NCBI GenBank assembly: GCA_034769895.1
Contig: CM068369.1
Span: forward strand, 425,903,479-425,967,478
Source: Magicicada septendecula
Taxonomy: Eukaryota; Arthropoda; Insecta; Hemiptera; Cicadidae
Direction: 5' to 3'
Length of the DNA stretch: 64,000 bases
The notes beneath the pieces were generated by a model. It made no database searches. It was not told the origin of the DNA and was given only the letters and a program-made list of their open reading frames with translations. Shown in pieces: positions 12,699 to 24,456 of the stretch (the stretch's first letter is position 1; every line of letters begins with the position of its first letter). Made by a program: the position numbers and the translations under genes.

Positions 12699-13679
12699 TA
12701 GTTTTGCCGATTTTATGCCTCACTGAATAGACTAATAGCACTGCCATGAATCATCAGTAAGCATCCCATACATGAGAATCTTAACCTTAGCTTCTCAAGA
12801 TTATCCTGATAGTCAGCATTTTTATTGTTTCATATTGACAGTGCGGATTATGTTCATTAATCAAATTGACATTGAAATTAGTGAAACACAACACATACAT
12901 ATAATTTAACAATTTTTGAGTAACGACTTATTCTAACCTTTTTGGTGAAGAAGAGAAACTTCGAACGTCTATAGAGTAGATCAATGTAGATGTGAGCCCA
13001 TTGGGCACAGCAGAATGGCCTAGTCTGATGTAGTGTGATGACTGGTCCCAGGCTAGTGCTTGTTTGACAGAGGAGGGGTTTTAGTGGTAGTACAATTCAG
13101 ATGGAAGTCACACGCTTGGTGAATAAATTCATTTCACCTTCTTAAAACAAATTTTGTTGGTTGAGGTTCCATAAGTTTCTATAGTTAATAAGTTTAGTTA
13201 TGTATATTCAGTCTTCTTGAACTGTTATTACAAAACGTGTACCTTCATATTAAGAGTGTTAATATGTAATAAAAACTGGGTTGTTTAATAAATACTTCTG
13301 CTCTATGTGTATCTGTTTTTGTCAGTTGATACTAATGGTTGCGTGTTTATTCCTCGTGTATATGTTAATTCTATTTAATTATAATTTTATTTTATGGTTG
13401 AATCTTCTTTATCGCTTAATTCTAGAATTAACTGAAGAGAATTCTTCAGTTCGTCTGCTTCAAATGTTTGAATTTAGCGGTTGTACCGTCCCAAAACAAT
13501 TTCTTAATGAATACGTCTGATATCCATCTCAAACGTATTCGTTGAGGTTAATTTCGGTTTCGTAATTTTTGTTATTTTTACAACTCGCAGACGTCTTCTT
13601 GATCTTCGTGCATATAGAGCGAATCCTATTTATACTTTACCTTCGAGAAATAAAACACATGGAAATGATATTGGTAATA
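12699..13679. other. AT-rich spacer without visible genes
   Basis: No element or gene recognised. A plus-strand open frame of 79 codons (13281-13520) has no motif and low-complexity hydrophobic content. Confidence 0.4.
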
Positions 13680-13776
13680 CGAGGGACGTCCAGAAAGTAA
13701 GAATACAACACTTGTTAAAAATCGAAAAATGAATATATTTTAATGAAATTTATAGGGTATGTGCCAAAATATGTTA

Positions 13777-14535
13777 TCATTTCTCCACATAATCGCCGTT
13801 GAGGTCAATGCACTTTTGAAGCTTGGGCACCAGCTTTTGTATACCCTCATCGTATACCTTCCGCTCCACCTCCTTAAACCACTTTTTCACAGTCTCCATG
13901 ACCTCCTCATCATCCGAAAATCGCTGTCCACCCAAGAACTCCTTCAATTTGGTGAAAAGATGGTAATCCGAGGGTGCCAGGTCTGGGGAGTAGGGTGGGT
14001 GAGTCTGGGGAGTAGGGTGGGTGAGTCACAATGTCCCATCCAAACGACACGAGCAGGTCCTGAGTGAGCTGGGCGGTATGGGGTCTGGTGTTGTCATGAA
14101 GGAGTGACACACCACGAGTCAGCATTCCCCTCCTTTTGTCTTTGATTTTTTGTTTCAACTTCTTTAGGGTCTCACAATATGCAGCAGCATTGATGGTGGT
14201 CCCTTTGGGCATGAAATCGACCAACAAGATCCCGTTCCGGTCCCAAAACACGGATGCCATGATTTTCCTCTGTGAAGACTGAACTTTGAATTTTTGGATG
14301 TTGGCGAATGGGTATGGCGCCACTGCAGAGACTGTATTTTTGACTCAGGAGTATAGTGACACACCCACGTTTCATCCCCAGTCACAGTTGAGTCGAGAAA
14401 GGATTCACGTGAGGAAACGAATGACTGAGCGAATCTCACACCTGCGGTACGTGGAGCAAACGGGGGACGAACTGGTTGACGTGTTAAGCTGCTGCGACGA
14501 CATTTTGTAACGGACTGAGGCGCTCGATGTCTCAT
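13777..14535 (-). pseudogene. mariner transposase pseudogene, N-terminus missing
   Basis: Minus-strand relic of a mariner DD34D transposase. Visible: first catalytic Asp in VTGDETWVCHY (about 14370), second in LLHDNTRPHTA (about 14090) and third in PYSPDLAPSDYHLF (about 13960), then a normal-looking C-terminus ending at TGA 13777-13779. The N-terminal helix-turn-helix domains are absent. A 22-bp tandem duplication (13981-14024) sits at the PYSPD motif just before the third Asp and shifts the frame. Another frameshift lies near 14320. Confidence 0.9.
13981..14024. repeat. 22-bp perfect tandem duplication in the mariner
   Basis: GTCTGGGGAGTAGGGTGGGT plus GA occurs twice in a row (13981-14002, 14003-14024). 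The duplicated unit encodes the PYSPD region and disrupts the reading frame. Confidence 0.95.
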
Positions 14536-14640
14536 TTTGACCGTTAAGAACCCATCTACACGTTACGGGTGCCAACTTTGAAAAAAAATTTCCCTATGTC
14601 CTACACAGCCCTTGTATTCTTACTTTCTGGACGTCCCTCG

Positions 14641-16407
14641 TAATAATGTTTAATCTTTAAAATTTGTATTCAGTTTTAGTAAAACATTGTTATTTCGATA
14701 TTAACGTTAGCAATGATCAATTCTTATCTCAGGGTCATTTGTCAAATGAATTAAGTATATAAAAGTGAAGTTCTTTTAGCTGCTACGCAAGGTTCAGTTA
14801 ATTATAAAAAACAAATAAAGAGTACATTACAATGGAAATAGATTAATACTTATTATCTAACATAATATTATAAATAGCTATTAATGTTTGAACAGTATGG
14901 CCTGTAATATTTCATTTTGTTATGTGCGCAAGGCATGCTGGTTGGTTAGTGACATGATTATCATGGCCGATGAGTGACCAGCTGAAGTTAGGGTAAATTA
15001 GTTCCCAACGTATATTAATAAAATATTGTCACTTCGTGTTCACTATTTCTTATATTCTGTTCTTTTTTCTTTCATAAAATGTTTTATCAGTTACTAATGT
15101 GGTGTGAGTTGTTGGTGTTGCTGGTGATTATTCGTATTTGGATTACAAGAATTGGTTGGTTAAATTTTGTAGAATACATACAGTTCTTTAGTTAATTTTA
15201 ATTTAGGCTTCCTTCTTGTTCATCTCTTTATATTTTCGTTAACTTCACTGGTAGTTGTTCATGTTGGGTTAGATGACTTATTGTAATGACTTCATGATTT
15301 TTCTTTTTTGGTAATTCATCCTTTTGAGTTTGGTTCCTTTCTTCAAAATTTTTTTTTACATAATTTTTTTATCAGCACTCCTCAACCGTATTCTATCGTG
15401 GTTAACAATCAAGTGTCCCAATTTCTTCTTTTTTTCACAGAAGCCGACCAAAATTCCTTGGATTCTTATTGGCCCATTATGCAAAGTTCAAGTGTTACAT
15501 TACCGTGATCATTAAAAATACATTACATTTTATATTTTGCCTTCAAATTACCATTGTATCATAACACAATAATATTTAATACAATTTATATGTGGTTATT
15601 TATTCCAAATAAAATTATAAATCATTTGATACCAAACATGGCCTGGTTTGGTCATGTAAAAACTAGTATCTTGTGGATTTTACATTTATCTTACTAAACA
15701 ATTTAGAATGATGGATGACAGTTGACTATGACCCTTTGATACAATATTAATTTAACTTGATCTGCTAGTAACAAGAACTTTTTTTAATATAACACAAAAC
15801 TCTTAACTATACTCCTTATCTTAATAATTATAATTTCCTACATTTAACTTGTTACACACTGCTAAGCAATTGTCTGTGTGTTATTTTCTAAATCACTAGT
15901 ATCAAATTCTGTTTAATTGAACATAACTTCTTAATACTAAATAACACCCCACTTTTTAACTATAGTCTGTGTGATTATTATTATGTCACCTTTTATATGT
16001 TTGTTCTCACTTTTGTCACTATAGGGTTTTGTGCCCTTTTATCACCTTATTTTACTAAAAGAAAGATTTTTATTGGCCTATTTAGTTCAATAAGTAATAC
16101 ACATTTTATGTTATGAAGTGGCTGTACTCTTTATTATTTTGGTTATTGTTTCTTTACTTGATGCTCGTTTACAGCTTTGCCTTTTTACTGATTTACTGCG
16201 CTATCTAACTGGGTAATATCTGGTTATTATTGGTTAGTCATAGTCATGTCAATGTTTGGTGTTGTTGAGTTAATTTTGTCCATTCATTATCTTTAATTTT
16301 GGGGTTTTCGGTTTATTAGCTGGTGATCATAATGCTTGGTTCTATTCCTGAATGAGTTTTCACAGTTTATAATTATAATTAGTCATACTGTTTTCTGTTT
16401 CGTTACA
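14641..16407 (-). repeat. AT-rich region probably containing the 3' LTR of gypsy-2
   Basis: No genes. On the minus strand the gypsy-2 integrase frame ends at 16470. It is followed by a purine-rich stretch (GAAAGAGGGCAATT) and then TGTAACG reading leftward from 16407, the usual layout of polypurine tract and LTR start; the related gypsy-1 LTR also starts TGTAACG. The other end of this LTR is not identified, so only the right boundary (16407) is supported. Confidence 0.45.
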
Positions 16408-16469
16408 AATTGCCCTCTTTCAGAAGTAATTATTTCTGAACACTTCGTTAGGTGTGATGACATAATTAC

Positions 16470-16778
16470 TTATGTTACATTTTCCTTTTCTTCTTCTTGA
16501 TATTTCTTCAGTGACAGTTGATTGTAATTGCCTTTTATCTTCTTCGAAATGGGGTTGGTCAATTAATACGTGTTATTGTTGTGGTTTTTTGTTACAGTGT
16601 ATGGTCCTACGTAGAGTAACAACAATTTCTTCAAAATTCCTTCTAGAGTGCTGGGCAATCCCCTGTTCCTTAACAATACCTTCTCTCCTACTTCATATTT
16701 AATTATTTTACCCTTGATTTTCTTGTATTTGTTTTCCCGTTTTTCCATGTTTTCTATTATTTTGTCATAAAATCTTAT
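16470..16778 (-). pseudogene. gypsy-2 integrase C-terminus (fragment)
   Basis: Minus-strand end of a Ty3/gypsy integrase, close to the C-termini of gypsy-1 (about 19300) and gypsy-3 (about 42370): KYEVGEKVLLRNR, LPSTLEG and KKLLLLYVGPYTVTKN. One stop (TAA) replaces the Glu codon after NNNTY. The final stop is at 16470-16472. The fragment begins inside a 14-bp sequence, TCATAAAATCTTAT (16765-16778), that recurs at 27620-27633, where the upstream half of the same integrase ends. The two halves were split by a PLE insertion. Confidence 0.85.
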
Positions 16779-17023
16779 ATATATATATATTGTAAAGAAC
16801 CAGTCTTATTGGTTTATTTACTTATATGAGACTCCCGTGTATCAACGTTAAGCCCCACGTTGTCAGCGTCAATTTGTAAAGAGTCAGTACTTGTATTATT
16901 TGTACAAGTAATAACCCCAAACCCCAATATTATTTGGGGTTCAATTAAGCTCCACGTTGGTATGCGCCAATTTGTAAAGAACCCTTTATTGGTTTTACTT
17001 TTCTAGTGTATACGAGTATATAT
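16779..17023. repeat. Iterated LTR-end/primer-binding-site-like modules
   Basis: Three copies of a module that on the plus strand begins TGTAAAGA (16791, 16875, 16973), the first two each ending with CACGTTG followed by GCGTCAATT or GCGCCAATT. Read on the minus strand this is an LTR 3' end (...TTCTTTACA) followed by a tRNA-Lys-like primer binding site. Two more related starts, TGTAACG, lie at 17024 (the true gypsy-1 LTR edge) and 17127 inside the LTR. The block sits between the PLE target duplication and gypsy-1. It could be a 3' extension of the PLE copy or a separate LTR-derived insertion. Confidence 0.6.
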
Positions 17024-19052
17024 TGTAACGTAGTGGTTTTTGTAGAGGTTTTAGCGAAAACTTTGTATGTTGCTTATTGGGTGTTTGTCTTATTTAATTA
17101 AGCTCCCAATGTTGTGTACGCCAGTCTGTAACGTACTGCCTTGAGATATTAAAGTTCCGCCTCTCCGCAGTCACCACTTATGAATTATAATGACCAAAGT
17201 TTAAAAAATAAAGTATTTTGTAATGTTACTCAATCAAAAGCCGAAATCGAGAGTGTGTGATTTGGGGTCAAGTAGGGAAGTTGTTCAGCCTTATGAGGAA
17301 GAGAGAGTAAGTACCGATTATTTACACTCGGTTTAGATGATTTCTGAAATTTTTCGAATTGTTTGCTGTGATTTAAATCAGCTGATTGTGAGACGAGTTT
17401 CCACGCATAGTTCAACCAGCCTACACTATGGCAAAATATGACCCGATGGATCGATCTCTTCTATTTTTGTGCTGAAATCTATTACAACTACCCACTACAA
17501 AAAATATAACACATTTTTATTATTCAATATCATTTTTCAATAATATTTATTATTTATATTATTGGTTTTTGTTTTCCTGCCACCAAAATACAAGTATCAC
17601 AATCGATCTTTACTTAATTAAAACATAATATCGACTTCCTCGAGTAAACATGGAATTGTCCAAAAAAACATATATGGTTTTGCTTACCAAATTTTATACT
17701 ATTTTTTAAAACATCAATCAATATATAATTCTTTTTATTTCCCCAGGGTTAAGGGTAAGTTCTTTTTGTTATGAGATGGTCAGAAATGGATAATTATACT
17801 ACGCTTTACAAATACCGAAAAATATTAAAAAATTTTGTTTATTTTCGTATAATACGTAGTTACAGAAATGTCCGTAAGAGAGCAGCGTGCGTTTGTTTAC
17901 TTGAGAACATGTGATTAATTTTGACTAGTTTTTGTTCTATATCACCATTCGGAATGCGTTTTCTTCGTTAACTATTAAATGAAATGTTTATATTACCTCT
18001 CTTCTTATAGTTCTTACTGGAATGAAGCCTTTTCTCTAGTGAGGTCCGTCTTGAGTTGTAATTTCATTACCGTCTGGCCCATATTCTATCGTCAACTTGA
18101 AACATAGCGAAACTAGGCCGAATCATCAGAAGGGTTTTCTTTCACTGCTTATTATGGAGTATAACCATTTAATTTTGATAAATAAGGTAGGATTATATAG
18201 TGTTCATATTGCTTTTTAATTTTGTACTAATTTTACACTTCTCCAAAGTTTCAAAAAGGATATTTTAATAGAATTGTGGTAGTAGCATCATTTTGTCAAC
18301 TCGCCAGGTTTTATTTTCCCAATTTTTTTATTAACAATACTTGTTATTCTTGTCACTCTTAGTAACCCATAATATTTTTATTATACAGGCAGTTTGTAAT
18401 TATTATAAATTTATATTTTATTTACCGAAAAATAATTCTTTTTAATTCCGGTTTCTTTCCCAATTCGGTTTACATAATAGGTTTCTGTTCATTTTCTTAT
18501 GACCTTGTATATAAGTATTTAATATTTTTATTATCTTTAAATGAATTTATATATTATTTATTAGTCTCTCATAGTATTCCTACACTGCACTACTTCCTTC
18601 TGCCATTTCCCTCATATAGTATTATTTTAATTTTTTATTATCATTTGATATTTAAATCTTTTATGTTTTTTAAAACGAACCCTGGGTTATCTTATACTAT
18701 AACACAAATATTTGCAAAAATATAAAATTAACTTAGGTATTAAACTTGGTTGTCTACACAATATAAATATTACAATAAATTAATAAAATACAGAATCAGT
18801 TAGTAGCATTATAGTCTACTATCATAGTTTTATAATTCCCAAACCTACAGCACAATTCTGTAATAAGTTACCTTCACTTTCACTTTTTACCTCAATGGGT
18901 ACACTATAACTCACTTGTCACTGTATATCACTCAAATTGTTTATAATGTTTAGTGATATACTTTAATTTTGAGCTAGTTATAGGTTACCCATTTCTGACC
19001 TTTATGTTCTTACATGATTTAATTTATTGGGACCGGGTTATGTAACGTTACA
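17024..19052 (-). repeat. gypsy-1 3' LTR (2029 bp)
   Basis: Direct repeat of 24457-26482 with scattered substitutions and small indels. Terminal inverted octamer TGTAACGT/ACGTTACA. A second PBS/LTR-start-like motif lies inside it at about 17103-17133. The 61-codon frame found in both LTRs has no motif and is not called. Confidence 0.93.
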
Positions 19053-19070
19053 TAAAGCCCCCCCACTAGA
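19053..19070 (-). other. gypsy-1 polypurine tract
   Basis: On the minus strand CTAGTGGGGGGGCTTTA lies directly before the 3' LTR start. Such a purine run primes plus-strand DNA synthesis in LTR elements. Confidence 0.8.
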
Positions 19071-19098
19071 AAAAATTTATTTTGGTTTTACTCATTTA

Positions 19099-20369
19099 TT
19101 AAAATAAATTGTTGATTGGTTCAATTCTCCTAATAGTCTTGGCGTTATCTTCATAATAGTGTTTCATTTCCGACTGATTATACACTCCCTTTATTTTATT
19201 ATTGTTAATTGTTTTAATTTCATAAGTATTATTCCCCTTCACCTGGGTTATGAGGTAAGGTCCAGTATAAAGTAACAGTAGCTTCCTAGCAATACCCTCT
19301 ATAGAACTGGGTAGTTGTCTATTTTTGATTAGTACCTTATCTCCCATCTGGTATGTATCCAATCTTCTCTTTTTTACTTTATCCCTTTTTTGTTGAAGTT
19401 CCACTTTATGCAACACTCTGTTGTGCATTTCCACTTGGTCGAACTCTACTCTCTCTCCTGGAGGGAAATTTATCAATGAGGTAATTTCTCTTGGTGGTGG
19501 TTTATCAAACATTACCTGATAAGGGCTAGTACCGATAGTGTCATGGTATGACCAATTAAGGAAAGTCTCTGCTGGTTCAATATACTGACTCCAGTTTTTA
19601 TGTTCTTGATGACAGTAAGTACGTAGAATTCTGCCAACTTCCCTTAATACGCGTTCAGCAGGATTGCTACTAGGGTGGTACACTGATGTCTTGTAGGTTC
19701 TTATTTGCCAATTTCTCAATTCTTCTTTCCACCTTTTCCCCGAAATTGCGTTCCATGATCAGTTATAATCGTTTCCGGTTTTCCCACCTCAGGTAAGTAT
19801 TTTTTTATAATAACTTCTAGAATTTTCTTCGTTGTGGCTCTACTAATAGCGTAGAGTTTTGTATATTTCGTATAATGATCAAATAATATGATGATATATT
19901 TATATTTATGTCTTCCTCCACTTCTGGGAAAAGGTCCACAGATATCCAAGAATGTCTTTTCAAGTTTATTATTAGATTTTATTGTAATCATTGCGCCCGT
20001 TCTCTTCTCATTATTTACTTTTACTAGCTGGCATATGTTACAGGTTTTTACTATCTCCCTTACTCTTTTATTTATAGCTTTCACGTAACAATGTTCAGAT
20101 AGAGCTTTAATAACTTTGAGTGATCCCATGTGGCCATATCTTTCATGATAATCCTGAATCAGTGCTACTTCTGTTGCTGCTGGCACATACATCTTCCAGA
20201 CATGATCCTTAATGGTAGGACGAACAAAAAGGATCTCTTCATAAACACAAAAAAATTTCATTATTATAGGGTCATGTTGTAATATTCGTTCCTTAATTTT
20301 TGTTAATTTAGTGTCCCTTTGTTGATCGACTTTTATTTTATTAATTATATCTTGTAACTCCTTTGCCAT
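19099..20369 (-). pseudogene. gypsy-1 integrase (frameshifted)
   Basis: The integrase inserts the cDNA copy into the host chromosome. N-terminal HHCC zinc finger: YHERYGH ... CNICQLVK (about 20130-20020). Catalytic triad: Asp in FLDICGPFPRSGG (about 19950), Asp in IITDHGTQFRG (about 19745), Glu in PSSNPAERVLREVG (about 19660). The C-terminal domain has MGDKVLIKNR and RKLLLLYTGPYLITQ. A one-base frameshift near 19720 separates the second Asp from the Glu, and the frame is lost between 20370 and 20433 at the RNase H-integrase linker. Confidence 0.92.
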
Positions 20370-20433
20370 CTTAATAATGTAATATATTTTTCCAACACTT
20401 TCTGGTTCTATTTCACAAGTTCCTTTTTCTAGA

Positions 20434-21904
20434 TTAATCCGGAATATATTCCCAGTCTAAATTATGTTCTTGAAGTGTTAATACCCATCTAGTAAGTCTG
20501 CCGTGGTTAAGTTTGCAATTTTTTAAAAACGAAATTGATCTATGATCAGTTCTGATGGTCACTAGGTATCCCAATATAAATGTTCGAAATTTTATACATG
20601 AGAACACAACACTCAGCAGTTCCTTTTCCGTTACTGTATAATTCCTTTCACAACTACTCAGTACTCTGCTTGCAAAACTGATGACCCCATGATTTCCTTC
20701 CTCATCTTCCTGATATAGCTCACTTCCAAGGCTAATGTTACTAGCATCACAATTTATGAAAACGTTTATTAAAATTTGGGTGATGTAACATGATGCTGTC
20801 AAGAAATTTATTTTTTACAATCTGGAAATTATTATCTTCACTTTCTTCCCATCTCCATTTGTTTTTCTTTGAAAGTAAACATTGAAATTTGGCCGTTACT
20901 TCTGAATAATTCTGTTGAAATTTTCTATAATAGTTGCATATCCCCAAAAAGGATTGTAATTGTTTCAAGTTTTTTGGTTTAGGAAAATCTTGAATAGCCT
21001 TTACTTTTTCAGGAGATGGTTTAATTCCAGTAGCAGATAAAATGAACCCTAAAAATGGTAGTTCATGTGTGATAAATTTAGATTTATCCAGTTTTAAAGT
21101 TATATTATGTTGCAAAAGTTTATTTAACACTGTTTCCACTCGGTTACAATGCTCCTCCCAAGTACAAGACGTAATTAATATGTCATCCACATATATGGTA
21201 GTAAAATCTAAAACTTCCTTACCTAAAATTTGGTCCATGCACTGGATGAACACGGCCACAGAATTTACCAATCCAAAAGGCAAACGCTTAAAATGATAAT
21301 TTCGTCCTTCGAATATGAAAGCAACATATTGTCTGCTGTTAGGGTGCAACTCTATTTGCGAATATCCACAGACTGCATCCCAAGTACTCATGCACTTGCA
21401 TCCATAGAATTTTTTCATTATCTCTTCAATCTCACCTGGAGACGTGCGATCGTTAATGAGCATTTTATTCAACTCCCGAGCATCAAGACATAGTCTGACT
21501 TGACCATCTTTCTTCGGTATAGCTACCAATGGGCTGGTATACGGAGAACTACTTCTTTCAATTATGTCTTCTAATATCATTCTTTGAATTTCTTTCCTTG
21601 CTGCCTCTTTCAAAGCTTGAGCAATAGGGTATGATCGTTTATTAAAATTTACATTTTCCTTGAACTTTAGTTCACACAAGAAGTTTTTTGCTTTTCCTGG
21701 TGATTCTGAGAATACTGATTTATATTTATTATACATTTTTATAAGTTGTTGTTTCTGTTCTACACTAATTATTTCCTGTGCCTGCCTATTCTGAAACTCA
21801 ATTATTTCTTCTATCTTCTCTTGCCAAATCTTTGATTCTGTTACTTCTATATTGTTACCTAGGGTTAATCTATTATCCTCCCTAACAAAAATGAGCTCGG
21901 ACAC
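20434..21904 (-). pseudogene. gypsy-1 reverse transcriptase and RNase H
   Basis: The polymerase that copies element RNA into DNA, with its RNase H. RT motifs in order: FKRSYPIA-like region with NKRSYPIAQ, LVAIPKKDGQVRLCLDARELN, the palm TTIYVDDILI (catalytic YVDD, about 21190), and LGFILSATGIKPSPEKV in the thumb/connection. RNase H starts with INCDASNISLGSELYQ and continues to IRTDHRSISFLKN and RLTRWVLTLQEHN. A frameshift near 20790 separates RT from RNase H. Several residues are altered (for example MSTWDAVCGYSQIEL keeps the catalytic Asp). Confidence 0.93.
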
Positions 21905-22485
21905 TGAGGGGCACTTTGGCTACCAATTATCTCGGTCGTTAACTCACCATTTTCTGTGCTCAAGGTTACTATACCCCTGGCCAGATTTATAATTGCAGTG
22001 TGTCGCCGTAGCATATCACACCCTATTAACACCCTAAACGGTAGCCCTTTTGCTACTAAAAATCCCATAGGTATTCCTATTCCATTAGTGGTAACATTCA
22101 AAGACACTTGTTTTTTGATTGTTTTATTTTGTTTCCCGGTAGCACCAACAATTGTTAAATTGTTAATTGGTAAAGTAGGTATTATCTCAGTAGTTAACTC
22201 AGTAATACGATCTAGTTCTAATTGATCAATAATTGAAATATTGGCTCCTGTATCAATCATGGCCTCTGCTGACACTCCATTTAATTTTATTTGTATATAG
22301 ACTATGTCATTGTTTGGTGATGACTCTTTAATTGCTCTTTCTTCCATTAACTCGGACTGTATATTTTTTAGAAAATTATTTCTGATAATGGTTGTTGGTT
22401 GATTTAATTTAGTATTATAATTGGGTGTATGGTAAATTCTGTGCCCTGTTGTTTCTAGCAGTGATGGGCAATCACATCTTCTCAC
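21865..22485 (-). pseudogene. gypsy-1 aspartic protease region of Pol
   Basis: Retropepsin-like protease that processes Gag-Pol. Active-site motif MIDTGANISIID (about 22250) and the second conserved block LLIGCD-like VLIGCDML (about 22015). The frame begins with GTG overlapping the gag stop in GTGA (22482-22485), consistent with expression by frameshifting from gag. A frameshift near 21880 separates it from RT. Confidence 0.85.
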
Positions 22486-24365
22486 TGCTGGTACCCGTTT
22501 CCCCTATTTCCATCATTATTATTGTTTGGTTCAACATTTTCATTATGTTGAATATTGCTTATCGGTCTCCTTTCTTCATCACTCTCTCTGAATCTAGGTT
22601 GCTCGGCGCTCACACTCCTTTGTGGACCTTCTTCTCGGTGATAAGAATCATGTCTGTAATTTTGTCGATTATTATTAGGCCATCTTCCTCGATATCTATT
22701 ATTGAAATAATTGTTATTAGCATGCACATAATTAACTCTGGGCCGATTCTCTCTTGGTGGTTCATTCCTCCGCTCCTCGGTATTCCCTGACCTCCATCTA
22801 CTCCTCCTATAATAAGATTCCTGTTCATAATTTTCTAGTAGCGTTTCCATGCCTCCAATAGTTTTTACTTGTCCACTTAATCGGGCACTAATGATCTTCT
22901 CTTCGAAATGATACGCCATTTTGGTCACTAGACACTCTTCAGGTATCTTAGGGTCTAAATACTTTGCTATACACACCTTCCCCAAAAAGTAAGCAGTAGG
23001 TGTTTGTCCCACTGTACGGTCATACCTACCATGACAGATATCGTCCCTAATAATGTTTTGTACTGACTCTGACCAGTACTTAAGTTTGAACCTTGTTTTG
23101 AAACCCCCATAATCACACACCTCGTTCCTAATTGCTGTCCACCAATTATCATTGATATTTTTGAACGATTCGTCTAATATACCTTTTATCATATTCCATC
23201 GATTCTCCTTTGATCTGTTCAAAATTTCGTCTACTCTCCCTAAACATTCAAGTGGGTTTCTGCGATAATCTCGAAAGTTTACACTTTCCTTACTATCTTG
23301 ATAAACATGAGGACTGCTGCATGCAGATCTAGAACTGATTCTATCTACATCACATTGAAAATTGGTTTGTATTTGTTGCAAACTATCTAATTTCTCTGCT
23401 TGGCTATCACACTGATTTTTTACATTCTCTACTGTTTTATGAAACTCTGAAAATTTACAGTTTAGACTGCTTTTGATACTATCTAACTGGTCATTGTTTT
23501 CTTGGCGTATGGCCATTACACGAACTTGATTATTTTGTTCTTCCTTTTCCATTCGGGCATCAATTCCTGTTTTAATTAGTTCCATCTTTTCTTCTGTTTT
23601 ATCCAACCTTTGATTGGTTTCTATTACTTTCTTCTCTGCCTCTTCCTTATATTCATCTACTCTTTGGCTAAGCGTATTACTGACACTTTCAATTTTACTC
23701 TCTAGATTTTCTCTTAATTCCTTGTTGAAGTTCTCCATCTTACCCTCAAATTGTTTTAAGTTTTCTTCGTTTATTTTCTCAATTTGTTTCAAACTGTCCC
23801 TCAAGGTTTCATTCTGTTTCCTTGAGTTCTCTTCCTGTTTCTTAAAATTCTCATCTATTTTGTCAAATTTTTCACTCAAGGTTTCATTTTGTCTCCTTGA
23901 GTTCTCATCTATTTTGTGAAATTTTTCCTCCTGTTTTCTAAAATTCTCCTTATTTTCCTCATTGGTTTGCTTCGAGTTTTCCTCCTGTTTCTTAAAATTC
24001 TCATCTATTTTATCAAATTTTTCGCTCAAGGTTTCATTTTGTTTCCTTGAGTTTTCATCTATGGTTTGTTTATTGCTTTCCTTAATGCTATCAATTTTCT
24101 CCATCATCATCCTCATCATTTCTTGCCAATCGGGTTCTCTTCTGGCTTCCGCTTTTTCTGGTTGGTCCCCTTGGGCATCCTCTTCAATTATTTCCGTTTC
24201 CGGGTCCATAACTACTTCGGTTTCTTCTTTATCACCTGTCGGTTGGTCCATTTCACTGTCCGTGACTAATTCTATTTCTTGTTCCTGTCCACCTTCTTCC
24301 TTCTCCTTTTCTTCTGCCCTCTTCTTCTATTTGCCTCGGGTATTATGCATTTCTTGTTTTCTCAT
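22482..24365 (-). pseudogene. gypsy-1 Gag with coiled-coil repeats, one premature stop
   Basis: Structural protein of the particle. The likely ancestral start is ATG 24365 (MRKQE...). A TAG at 24327-24329 interrupts it and the frame is open again from ATG 24251 for 589 codons. The N-terminal half is highly charged coiled coil with repeats of the type QNETLSEKFDKIDENFKKQ. The middle is a capsid-like region (LDESFKN, NWWTAIRNEV, LGKVCIAKYLDPKIPEE). The C-terminus is Arg/Asn-rich (NNRYRGRWPNNNRQN) with no CCHC zinc knuckle, so RNA binding is probably by the basic tail. The same architecture is seen in gypsy-3. Confidence 0.88.
23770..24070 (-). repeat. In-frame coiled-coil repeats within gypsy-1 gag
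   Basis: A DNA repeat of about 80-130 bp occurs roughly three times, in frame. It encodes alternating KQNETLSEKFDKIDEN and FKKQEEN-type segments, expanding the Gag coiled coil. Confidence 0.8.
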
Positions 24366-24435
24366 AACTGCCGACGATAGATTTTTTGGTATATATTTTT
24401 ATTAAATATATCAAAATTCTTTTCTAATTACAGCC

Positions 24436-24454
24436 CTTTTACGTTGAGCGCCAA
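24436..24454 (-). other. gypsy-1 primer binding site (tRNA-Lys-like)
   Basis: On the minus strand TGGCGCTCAACGT follows two bases after the end of the 5' LTR. It resembles the complement of an insect tRNA-Lys 3' end (CGTTGGGCGCCA), with a mismatch. Confidence 0.7.
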
Positions 24455-24456
24455 TC

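Larger units (their letters stand above)
13680..14640 (-). mobile_element. mariner-like transposon, internally deleted (961 bp)
   Basis: Terminal inverted repeats of about 28 bp begin CGAGGGACGTCCAGAAAGTA at 13680 and are mirrored at the right end (14613-14640). TA flanks both sides (13678-13679, 14641-14642). The element is shorter than the usual ~1.3 kb because the N-terminal part of the transposase gene is missing. Confidence 0.93.

Noticed and set aside
17230..17415. 61-codon minus frame repeated in both gypsy-1 LTRs
   Set aside because: Present twice only because the LTR is; no motif or start context.
23614..24405. Hydrophobic, Ser/Phe-rich plus-strand open frames
   Set aside because: Antisense shadow of the charged coiled-coil gag on the minus strand.
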